Assembly (NCBI RefSeq): GCF_025210605.1 | Contig: NZ_JAOARI010000013.1 | Span: forward strand, 152,581-216,580 | Direction: 5' to 3' | Source: Halodesulfovibrio sp. | Lineage (GTDB): Bacteria > Desulfobacterota > Desulfovibrionia > Desulfovibrionales > Desulfovibrionaceae | Length of the DNA stretch: 64,000 nt | Shown: piece by piece, positions 35,896 through 42,602 of the stretch | Position numbering within the stretch: position 1 is the stretch's first letter | Layout of the letters: every line of letters starts with the position of its first letter | Notes under the pieces: generated by a model | What the model was told of the DNA's origin: nothing | What the model saw: only the letters and a program-made list of their open reading frames with translations | Database searches by the model: none | Translations under genes and position numbers: made by a program

Positions 35896-35988
35896 TCAAA
35901 CACACTCAACCGATCCGCAGGTCATTGAGACGCGGTAACCATAATATGCGTAAAAATAGCTGTTCATATGGCGGTTGATTGTGTTCAT
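35896..35988 (-). CDS. Tyr-rich leader peptide of symporter module
   Basis: A 30-codon ORF starting with ATG at 35988 and ending with TGA at 35896. Codons 10-19 encode SYFYAYYGYR, with five Tyr codons in eight positions. The last part, TCGSVECV, is shared with the Phe leader. The RNA of that part (ACCTGCGG-ATCGGT) is complementary to ACCGA-AAAAA-CCGCAGGT at the terminator 5' side, forming an antiterminator. CCGC at the last Tyr/Arg codons can pair with GCGG of the same segment, giving the competing 1:2 hairpin. This is the arrangement of classical pheL/trpL attenuators. The ribosome site is weak (AGAAGAG). Confidence 0.88.
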   Translation of the reverse strand: MNTINRHMNSYFYAYYGYRVSMTCGSVECV

Positions 35989-36019
35989 GGAGTCTCTTCT
36001 ACTCGCTATGATACAAAAA

Positions 36020-36025
36020 TGTCAA
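36020..36025 (-). promoter_or_regulatory. Candidate -35 element upstream of the Tyr leader
   Basis: TTGACA lies 31 bases before the leader ATG, inside a 16-base block (36013-36028) that is identical upstream of the Phe leader (30 bases before its ATG). A weak -10 (TAGAAG, spacer 18) would put the transcript start at or next to the ATG. Confidence 0.45.
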
Positions 36026-36099
36026 GTTCGATAAAGTAGAAAATGGCATTTTTTTCGATATAGTCGAAAATGAAAAGTGAAAGGAAGGCGCGGGAGGAA

Positions 36100-36160
36100 G
36101 CCTCCGGCGGCGCTTGCCAGCGGGACTTTATGAACCTTTCTCGAAGAAAGGTTCGTAAAA
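36100..36160. repeat. Intergenic repeat-like hairpin element
   Basis: Contains GAGGAAGCCTCCGGCGGC-type sequence followed by the perfect hairpin GAACCTTTCT-CGA-AGAAAGGTTC (36132-36154). Such GC-rich plus AAAGGTTC hairpins recall intergenic repeats common in Desulfovibrio genomes. Only one copy is in the window, so the repeat nature is from memory. Confidence 0.35.
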
Positions 36161-36229
36161 ATATCCAAAGACTTTCAAGGGCAAAGAAATCTTTTTTGTA
36201 AGACCTTGGAAGCCGCGAGAAGCGATATC

Positions 36230-36280
36230 CTTAAAAAGTAAAGGGTTGTTCTATGTGTGCAGAACAACCCTTTACTTTGA
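36230..36280 (-). terminator. Terminator of the Phe-leader symporter module
   Basis: A perfect 18-bp stem (36235-36252 with 36261-36278) with an 8-base loop; the minus-strand exit is T-rich. It lies 220 bases after the symporter stop. Confidence 0.75.
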
Positions 36281-36502
36281 ATATAAAGAAAGCATTACCG
36301 AATACAGTAGATACAAGCGGTAAGCGTTGGTTTGACGTTTATTAAAATTAGTAGGGCGGCTGCTCTGTGGTTACAGAGCAGCGCAAGTTAGTCGTAAGTG
36401 ATCTCGCGAATTGTGTTGGAATAAGTACTCTTGGTTGAACTCTTGTTCCCTTGAGGGGGCGATGCCACCTCCATGCGGGTAGGTTCACGAACATATTTTC
36501 CT

Positions 36503-38098
36503 TTACGTATTTTGCCAGCAGAGCTGAATATGATCTTCTGCAAGGCTTCGGGATACAAGGCTAACGACTACAGCAATTGTGATAGCCACGGGCAATGCCA
36601 CTACGTTGGGGTCTACCCACTGGAGTAGAAACATTGTGCTACCGGGTGCTGCATCTGCCACAAGGGTGACTTTTCCAAAGATAGTTTTGCAAAGTCCGAT
36701 TGATACCGCTTCTTTTTTGTGGATGAAAAGCATCCAGAGCATGGAAACGGTGAATCCACCGACCATGGACGTTTTGGCTCCTGTTTTGGTCATGCCTTTC
36801 CAGTAAAGCCCGAAAACGTACGCTGGGAGGAATGCGGCTCCGGTAAGTCCGAAGAAGAAAGCTGTTGCACGCGCCACAATGGAAGGCGGCAACAACCATG
36901 CCCATACCAGTGTCGCAAGAATTGTTGCAATAATCCCAAGCTGGTTTACTTGTTTGGTATCCCGTTTGGTGGGCATAACTACCTGTGAGACATCGTAGGC
37001 AAGTGAGGTTCCACCAATATGGAACTGGCTTGAAAGAGTAGACATTGCTGCGGCGAACATGGCGAGCAAGAATGCTGTGGAGAACCAAGGCGGCATGATG
37101 CCTTCAATGAAGACAGGGATTATTTTATCAAGGTTACCACCTGCCATTTGGATACTGATTTTGCCAAACTGTTCGAAGAAAATTGCATTAGAAAGCGCAC
37201 CTACAACGAAGATAACGAATACTGTGAGCAGAAGAAAAATTGCGCCATAGAGAACTGCACGGTTTAATTCTCTGTCGCTGGAAACAGTCATGAAGCGCAC
37301 AGCAAGTTGCGGCTGTGCTAGTACGCCTATGCCGACGCCGTAGACAAGTGTTGTATAAATAACAAGCCAAAGCGGAGTGCCCTGTGCGGAGCCTTGTGTC
37401 CAACCCAAGATGCCACCTTTTTGTAAAGCCTGTGGCATAAGATGGGACATGGCTGTGAGTTTTTCATGTGCCGGAATAACACCACCGAGCAGGTAGTAGG
37501 TGTAGCCAAGCAGGAAGAGCATCATGGCAGCCATAATGGTTCCCTGAAATGCATCCGTGTACATTACAGCTTTCATGCCGCCGGTAATTACGTACAAAGA
37601 CAGAATTGCGGTTATTCCGATAAGCATCCATTCATACGGCAGACCGAGTGATACCTCTGTCATACGGCAGATACCAGTGAGCACTGCTGCTGCATAAACA
37701 GGAATAAAGAAAAAGATAATACCGCCGGAAAAGGACTGTACGAACTTGGAATTATAGCGCTTACCAAGAAGTTCCGGAAATGTGTGACAGTTGAGTGTTA
37801 GCCCCATGCGGCGAGTTCGTTTTCCAAGAAACACCATAGCGATGAAAACGCCGACAAAAATAGTAAGAAATGCAAGCCACAGCAGAGGCATGCCGAACAT
37901 TGCCGCAACGCCACCAAAACCGATGATGGCAGAAGTGGACACAAATGTTGCACCATATGACATAGCCATAATAAACGGGTTAACAGAACGACCTGCAAGC
38001 ATGTAGTCGCTAGCGCCTTTTGTTTCTTTCCAACCCTTCCAACCCAAGTAGAATACAGCTGCAAAGTACAGCATTGCGGTGATAAGTTTGGCGGCCAC
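36503..38098 (-). CDS. Sodium:solute symporter (predicted phenylalanine-responsive)
   Basis: A 531-residue SSS-family transporter, close paralogue of the one at 34035-35639; most helices are identical and differences gather at the N-terminus, the region around residue 375 and the C-terminus. The start is GTG with GAGGA upstream. It follows its small accessory gene by 14 bp, exactly as in the other module. Its leader peptide has a Phe run, so the module should respond to phenylalanine supply. The substrate is inferred, not shown. Confidence 0.88.
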   Translation of the reverse strand: MAAKLITAMLYFAAVFYLGWKGWKETKGASDYMLAGRSVNPFIMAMSYGATFVSTSAIIGFGGVAAMFGMPLLWLAFLTIFVGVFIAMVFLGKRTRRMGLTLNCHTFPELLGKRYNSKFVQSFSGGIIFFFIPVYAAAVLTGICRMTEVSLGLPYEWMLIGITAILSLYVITGGMKAVMYTDAFQGTIMAAMMLFLLGYTYYLLGGVIPAHEKLTAMSHLMPQALQKGGILGWTQGSAQGTPLWLVIYTTLVYGVGIGVLAQPQLAVRFMTVSSDRELNRAVLYGAIFLLLTVFVIFVVGALSNAIFFEQFGKISIQMAGGNLDKIIPVFIEGIMPPWFSTAFLLAMFAAAMSTLSSQFHIGGTSLAYDVSQVVMPTKRDTKQVNQLGIIATILATLVWAWLLPPSIVARATAFFFGLTGAAFLPAYVFGLYWKGMTKTGAKTSMVGGFTVSMLWMLFIHKKEAVSIGLCKTIFGKVTLVADAAPGSTMFLLQWVDPNVVALPVAITIAVVVSLVSRSLAEDHIQLCWQNT

Positions 38099-38112
38099 GT
38101 CAAGTTCCTCTC

Positions 38113-38280
38113 TTATTGCTTTGTGTTATCACACACTATTGATTCAACTTCTGCCGTGATGGTGTCCGGCTCGCCTGCGTTGTTCCAGTTCTTAATTCCG
38201 TAAGCAATACAGCCTATGGTTGAGAGGATACAAAGCCAGTAAGGTAACGCGGTTTCAATGCTTCCGAGTCCAAGTAACAT
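38113..38280 (-). CDS. Symporter small accessory protein
   Basis: A 55-residue one-helix protein, almost identical in its first 36 residues to the one at 35654-35815; the acidic tails differ. AAGGAG lies before ATG 38280. It sits between the attenuator and the symporter gene. Two copies in matching places support a real gene with a role tied to the transporter. Confidence 0.85.
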   Translation of the reverse strand: MLLGLGSIETALPYWLCILSTIGCIAYGIKNWNNAGEPDTITAEVESIVCDNTKQ

Positions 38281-38305
38281 ATCTGTTCTCCTTGTAATTA
38301 CGTGC

Positions 38306-38337
38306 AAAAAAAAACCGCAGGCTTTCGCCTGCGGTTT
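38306..38337 (-). terminator. Attenuator terminator of the Phe-leader module
   Basis: On the minus strand CCGCAGGC, loop GAAA, GCCTGCGG (38334-38327 with 38322-38315) followed by nine T. It lies 25 bases before the small gene. The 5' arm is complementary to GCCTGCGG in the leader ORF (38395-38388). Confidence 0.9.
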
Positions 38338-38362
38338 CATCGGTGTATAGAATTATATTGTG

Positions 38363-38452
38363 TTACGTTTGAACACACTCAACCGATCCGCAGGCCTGAA
38401 TGCCGCGGAAACCAAAAAACGCAAAAAGGAAGTTGGTGTTGAGTTTGTTCAT
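38363..38452 (-). CDS. Phe-rich leader peptide of symporter module
   Basis: A 29-codon ORF from ATG 38452 to TAA 38363. Codons 7-16 encode NFLFAFFGFR: five Phe codons at exactly the places where the paralogous leader has five Tyr codons. The shared end reads CGSVECV. The RNA segment GCCTGCGG-ATCGGT pairs with ACCGAT-GAAA-CCGCAGGC (14 bp with one bulge) as antiterminator. TCCGC at the last Phe/Arg codons pairs with GCGGA as competing hairpin. The ORF lies only 50 bases after the stop of the binding-protein gene. Confidence 0.9.
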   Translation of the reverse strand: MNKLNTNFLFAFFGFRGIQACGSVECVQT

Positions 38453-38482
38453 GAAGCCAACCTAAATGTGGTTAGACAAAAA

Positions 38483-38488
38483 TGTCAA
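38483..38488 (-). promoter_or_regulatory. Candidate -35 element upstream of the Phe leader
   Basis: TTGACA within the same 16-base block found upstream of the Tyr leader, 30 bases before the leader ATG and 14 bases after the stop of the binding-protein gene. No terminator separates that gene from this leader, so read-through transcripts would also meet the attenuator. Confidence 0.45.
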
Positions 38489-38501
38489 GTTTAGTTTGAA
38501 A

Positions 38502-39422
38502 TTAAAATTTTGTTTCCAGAACATCTGCGGCTCGCTGACCATTTGCCGCCTTAATATTGCCAACCCATTGGCGAACCACATCAAGGTGTCCTTTAATCCA
38601 TTCAGTTGCGGTTTCTTCAGGTGTTTGTTCTTTTATTGCAACATCGTATGTCCACTTACCTTGGGTCTTTTTGTCGACGTTGATGCGTGAAAGGAACAAG
38701 TACGGGTCTGGATATTGCTTTTTAATCTTTGGTCTGATGACAGTATTGATAGAGTTTTCAGCGATCAGTATGCCAGAACCTTTTACGCCATCCAGATACC
38801 GCATATCGAGAGTTACGTTTGTCCAGTGCGGTTGCCAGCATCCGAAAACAATCCATTGTTTTTCTTTAAAAGATTTAAGTACTTGTTTGAACAGGGCATC
38901 AATTGGTTCGCCTTGCTGCTTCCAGCTGCCGAGTCCTTCAAAATCATCAAGAATTAATTGATCGACAATGTTGTACAATCCTGAACCAGCTTCGAGGTTA
39001 TAGATTACAGAACCAAATTTTTCGGCATTGGGAGCAAGGTCTGCAATAGATTTCACCTTTGGGTCAACGTAGTCGGGAATGCATAGTCCTGTGCGGGCAT
39101 TGGCTACGTTAACTCCGGCAATATGAACAACTTTTTCTTCAAGCAAAGGGAGCAGCATTAATTTATGTAAGGGAAGCCACGCACTCATGAAAACATCTGC
39201 ATCACCGTTTTCAAGAGATCTATACGCCTTTTCGGGTTCTTCTGTGGTCATAGCTGTGGGAAAACCAATTGCCTCAAGTACCTGCATAGCAATTTGTGCC
39301 TTAACCATACCGCCTGCCCATGGCGGAACGATGAATGTTATCGGCTTGGCATTAACCGTTGCTGGATGGCAGATAAACGCGAATGCAAACGCAAACAAAA
39401 GAGCCGCGAATTTTTTACGCAT
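38502..39422 (-). CDS. OpuAC-type substrate-binding protein (glycine betaine/proline family)
   Basis: A 306-residue periplasmic protein with a signal peptide (cleavage near residue 25, VNA-KP). The OpuAC fold is seen in ITFIVPPWAGGMVKAQIAMQVLEAIG, DADVFMSAWLP, and IVFGCWQPHWTN, which holds aromatic box residues for quaternary amines. No betaine ABC ATPase or permease is nearby. It starts 14 bp after the stop of a LolD/MacB-type ATPase gene, so it is in that transcript. The ligand is probably a betaine-like compound; a role with the exporter is unclear. Confidence 0.85.
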   Translation of the reverse strand: MRKKFAALLFAFAFAFICHPATVNAKPITFIVPPWAGGMVKAQIAMQVLEAIGFPTAMTTEEPEKAYRSLENGDADVFMSAWLPLHKLMLLPLLEEKVVHIAGVNVANARTGLCIPDYVDPKVKSIADLAPNAEKFGSVIYNLEAGSGLYNIVDQLILDDFEGLGSWKQQGEPIDALFKQVLKSFKEKQWIVFGCWQPHWTNVTLDMRYLDGVKGSGILIAENSINTVIRPKIKKQYPDPYLFLSRINVDKKTQGKWTYDVAIKEQTPEETATEWIKGHLDVVRQWVGNIKAANGQRAADVLETKF

Positions 39423-39436
39423 AGTGTTCTCCTCGC

Positions 39437-40180
39437 TTATTGGTGCATAGTCTTCTGTTTGTCCGAAGCGGTATGTTTTTTTGTACGGACAGGTTGCTGT
39501 TTTTCGTCAGTTGCTACTTCACCGTCTTTAAACACGATGCGGCGCTTGGCACAGTCGGCGGTGAGCGGGTCATGAGTGACTAAAATAATAGTTTTGCCTG
39601 TGTTGTTGATTTTCTCAAACAGATCGAGAATTTCGTTACTTGTGTTTGTGTCAAGCTGTCCTGTGGGTTCATCTGCCAACAGTAATGGCGGATTATTGAA
39701 GAGCGCACGTGCTAGCGCGACACGTTGTTGCTGTCCGCCGGACAAGCTTGACGGTTTAAAATCCATACGGTCTCGCAATCCTACGGAATCGAGTAATTCC
39801 TCTGCCCGTTGGCGGAGGCGTGTTTGTTTGCCTTTGCGGTAGAGACCGGGAAGCATAACATTCTCCGCTGCCGTTGCGTAGGGAATGAGATAAAAATTTT
39901 GAAAAACAATGCCAGTAAGTCTGTTTCTGGCATCGCTTTGTTCATTATCTGACATTTGTGCTGTATCCGTACCATCAAGAAAGTATGAGCCAGCAGTAGG
40001 ACGGTCTAGCAGGGCGAGAAGATGCAGGAGCGTAGATTTTCCCGAACCCGAAGTACCTTGGATTGCAACCAGCTCGCCATGGTCAATGACCATATCAAGT
40101 GGTTTTACGGCATTGATAGTCAGCCCACCTTGCGAAAAGGTTCTTGTTAATCCTTTTGTTTCGATAACTGGCTTGCTCAT
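39437..40180 (-). CDS. LolD/MacB-type ABC transporter ATPase
   Basis: A 247-residue ATPase with Walker A GTSGSGKST (42-50), Q-loop VFQNFYLIP, signature LSGGQ (146-150), Walker B LLLADE (166-171) and H-loop VTHD. It matches ATPases that drive FtsX-type permeases. It starts 4 bp after the adaptor gene. Its likely permeases are the two MacB-like proteins at 31168-33644. Confidence 0.92.
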   Translation of the reverse strand: MSKPVIETKGLTRTFSQGGLTINAVKPLDMVIDHGELVAIQGTSGSGKSTLLHLLALLDRPTAGSYFLDGTDTAQMSDNEQSDARNRLTGIVFQNFYLIPYATAAENVMLPGLYRKGKQTRLRQRAEELLDSVGLRDRMDFKPSSLSGGQQQRVALARALFNNPPLLLADEPTGQLDTNTSNEILDLFEKINNTGKTIILVTHDPLTADCAKRRIVFKDGEVATDEKQQPVRTKKHTASDKQKTMHQ

Positions 40181-40184
40181 TCTG

Positions 40185-41423
40185 CTACTCTTTAGATTGA
40201 TTGCTTGGCAGGATAAGCCGTGTTGCGACTAGGTCACCGTTATTAATGCCCGATAATACCTCTGTATTGTTAGCTCCCATTGTTCCGAATTCTGGTGAAA
40301 CTGGGGTTGCGCGATTATTTTCATCCACGATGTATACATATTGTTTGCCATCCACCCACTTGATGGCGTTGTTGGGTACTACCAGAACGCTATCTATTTC
40401 TTTTGTGATAATAGAACACTGAGTTGTCATTTGCGGTCTGAGCTGGATAGCTGTTTTAGGCTTAAGAGGAACCAGTGCTTGATAGTATACAATATTATCT
40501 TGGATGACAGCTTCAGGATATATTTTTGACACACTTCCTCTGAAAATAACGCTAGGGTAGGCATCAACGGTAAAGTTAACTGGCATTCCCCGTGTGACGG
40601 TTCCCACATCGGTTTCATCGACGTAAATAAGCATTTCAAGGCGAGTAGGGTCTAAAATTGTAATCAGGTTAGCTACTTGTAATCCTGCAACTACAGTTTC
40701 GCCTTCTTGCGCTGTAACCTGACTGACCAGCCCGTCGATTGGTGCATAAATTTCTGTATAGCTGATTTGAATGCTAGCGTTGTCCAGCTCTGCCTGTGCA
40801 GAAACTACAGCCTCTACGGCGTTAATGACGTCTGTAATGTAATTTTCTTCCAGCAACCGCAAAGCATCTTTGTTCGATTTTGCCTGTGTGGCTGCCACAA
40901 CGTAGTCCTGATAGGCTTCATCTAGTGAAGATTGCTCAAGCACTCCTGTTGCAACAAGGGCAATACGTCGTTGCCATGTGAGATATGTGAAGCGGCGTTG
41001 CGCTAGCGAGCCGTCAAGAGTCGCCTGAGCCTGATCTATCTGAATGGGATATGTTTTGTTAACATTTTCCAGTTGTGCTTGTGCCTGCCTGAGCGCTGCT
41101 TCTTGTGCTACGTAGTTTGCGCGTTGTTCTCTATCGTCTATTTTGGCGATTAAAATACCTTTTTCGACCCTGTCTCCAACACGCACGAGCATTCGTTCTA
41201 TCACACCAGTAGCACGCGTACCTGTTTTAACAATTGCACCAACTTGAGCTTGGATAATTCCAGTGGATTGCAGCTGAACGGCAACGCTTCCTTTTTGTGC
41301 TTTGGCGATTTCAAGAACCTTTGCTCCATCTGCGTCCTGTTGCACTACAAAGTACCACACTGTTCCAGAAATGAGCAGTATGGTAACGAGCACGATGAGG
41401 ATAAAGGCAGATTGTTTTCGCAT
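40185..41423 (-). CDS. MacA-like periplasmic adaptor (HlyD/RND family)
   Basis: A 412-residue membrane fusion protein: N-terminal membrane anchor (FILIVLVTILLISGTVWYFV), biotinyl-lipoyl hairpin around GTRATGVIERMLVRVGDRVEKG, a coiled-coil arm of about 110 residues, and the beta-barrel with VNFTVDAYPSVIFRGSVSKI. It would link an inner-membrane ABC exporter to a TolC-like channel, which is not in the window. AAGGAT precedes the ATG. Confidence 0.9.
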   Translation of the reverse strand: MRKQSAFILIVLVTILLISGTVWYFVVQQDADGAKVLEIAKAQKGSVAVQLQSTGIIQAQVGAIVKTGTRATGVIERMLVRVGDRVEKGILIAKIDDREQRANYVAQEAALRQAQAQLENVNKTYPIQIDQAQATLDGSLAQRRFTYLTWQRRIALVATGVLEQSSLDEAYQDYVVAATQAKSNKDALRLLEENYITDVINAVEAVVSAQAELDNASIQISYTEIYAPIDGLVSQVTAQEGETVVAGLQVANLITILDPTRLEMLIYVDETDVGTVTRGMPVNFTVDAYPSVIFRGSVSKIYPEAVIQDNIVYYQALVPLKPKTAIQLRPQMTTQCSIITKEIDSVLVVPNNAIKWVDGKQYVYIVDENNRATPVSPEFGTMGANNTEVLSGINNGDLVATRLILPSNQSKE

Positions 41424-41547
41424 GCAAGAGTATCCTTCTGGAGGTAAAGGGTACTCAACTGTACGCTAGGTGCAAACGTGATAGCTATTCTAGAGAAGAA
41501 AAATCTGAATAAAAATACATGGATTTAAGAAAGTTCGGGAGAAGGTA

Positions 41548-41580
41548 TAAAAAAAGACCACTGCAAGGCAGTGGTCTTTT
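41548..41580. terminator. Terminator of pyk-HD-GYP
   Basis: Stem AGACCACTGC/GCAGTGGTCT with a 3-base loop between an A run and a T run. It lies 22 bases after the HD-GYP stop. Confidence 0.9.
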
Positions 41581-41601
41581 ATGGGCGTAATAGCGGCGAC
41601 G

Positions 41602-42600
41602 CTAAAACAGGTTGGTTGCGTATGCTGCGTTGAGCAATGATGTATACTTGCTGTCGTAGCGCTTTTCATCCTTTTGCAGGGCTAAAGCAGCTTCGGCAGG
41701 TGGTATTGCTTCAGCGTATGTACGTTTTGTAATCATGGCGCTGAAGGAGTCAGCCACAGCAGTTACTCTACCAAGCCAACCAATGTCGTCACCTTTGAGT
41801 CTGTTAGGGTAACCAGATCCATCCAACCGTTCATGGTGCTGCATAATTGCCTGCACCATTTCATCGAAAGCAAAACCGAGCTTATGTACAATCTTGCCTC
41901 CCTGAAGGGAGTGCTCAAGAATCTTAGCACGTTCATCATGCTTCAGCGGCTCTGTTTTGGTCAGGATAAAGGAAGGTACTTTAGACATTCCTATATCGTG
42001 CAGCAACAGCGCCAGCGTGATTTTATCAAGTTCTCTGCGTTTGAAATCCTTGCGGGTTTCAAAGAACAACCAAAGACCTGCGATAGTCGTGTTAAGAGAA
42101 TGCGTACTAAGCCTATGCTCTTCCGTTGATATGCGACGCATAAAAAGCTTCATGCGGAACTTGTCCTTACTCAGAAACTCGGTGAAGACCATTACATCCT
42201 GATATAGTGCTTCAAACACTGGGCGCACAGGCTGGTCAATGAACTCATCAAGGCGGATGGTTAACGCCTGAATTATTACTTCAGCGATTTCTGTATCTTT
42301 CAAGTTCTCATCAATAAGCACAAGGTCAAGCTGTTTGACAATATGCTTAAAGTATACCGCATGGTCAGCTCGGGCAACGAACAGGTCGCCATTGGAACAA
42401 AGGGTCTGGACTTCATCTACCTGCTCATTAGAGAGCCTTGCACCCTTACGACAGTAAGGTTCAAGTGTAGCAGACTCATCCTTAAACACAAACAGATCCA
42501 GTGGCGGTCTGTACTTTGGGAAGCTGTCCAGAATAGTTTTAGCTATCTGGTAATACGCTTCTCTAAAGCTTTCGGAAGCAGCGGATTGATCAGTTGTCAT
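41602..42600 (-). CDS. HD-GYP domain phosphodiesterase
   Basis: A 332-residue protein. The C-terminal HD-GYP domain has HDIGMSKVP (HD at 201-202), HHERLDGSGYP (HH 255-256, GYP 263-265) and DSFSAMITKRTY, consistent with a cyclic-di-GMP phosphodiesterase. The N-terminal 150 residues have no receiver or PAS motif I recognise. It starts 2 bp after the pyruvate kinase stop, an unusual pairing of central metabolism and second-messenger turnover. Confidence 0.88.
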   Translation of the reverse strand: MTTDQSAASESFREAYYQIAKTILDSFPKYRPPLDLFVFKDESATLEPYCRKGARLSNEQVDEVQTLCSNGDLFVARADHAVYFKHIVKQLDLVLIDENLKDTEIAEVIIQALTIRLDEFIDQPVRPVFEALYQDVMVFTEFLSKDKFRMKLFMRRISTEEHRLSTHSLNTTIAGLWLFFETRKDFKRRELDKITLALLLHDIGMSKVPSFILTKTEPLKHDERAKILEHSLQGGKIVHKLGFAFDEMVQAIMQHHERLDGSGYPNRLKGDDIGWLGRVTAVADSFSAMITKRTYAEAIPPAEAALALQKDEKRYDSKYTSLLNAAYATNLF

Positions 42601-42602
42601 AC

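Larger units (their letters stand above)
35816..36502. other. Intergenic region between the two symporter modules
   Basis: This 687-bp stretch holds, from right to left, a hairpin without T run (36359-36382, GCTGCTCTGT/ACAGAGCAGC), the terminator of the Phe-leader module, a hairpin-bearing repeat-like segment, and the Tyr leader peptide with its attenuator. Confidence 0.6.

Noticed and set aside
35928..35944. GGTTACCGCG in the Tyr leader resembles the T-box core
   Set aside because: One extra base breaks the TGGTACCGCG motif, the equivalent place in the Phe leader is GGTTTCCGCG, and both are explained as Gly-Tyr/Phe-Arg codons. No stem I specifier architecture was seen.
36503..38098. Naming the symporters panF or putP
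   Set aside because: SSS subfamilies cannot be told by eye, and the leader codons point to aromatic amino acids instead.
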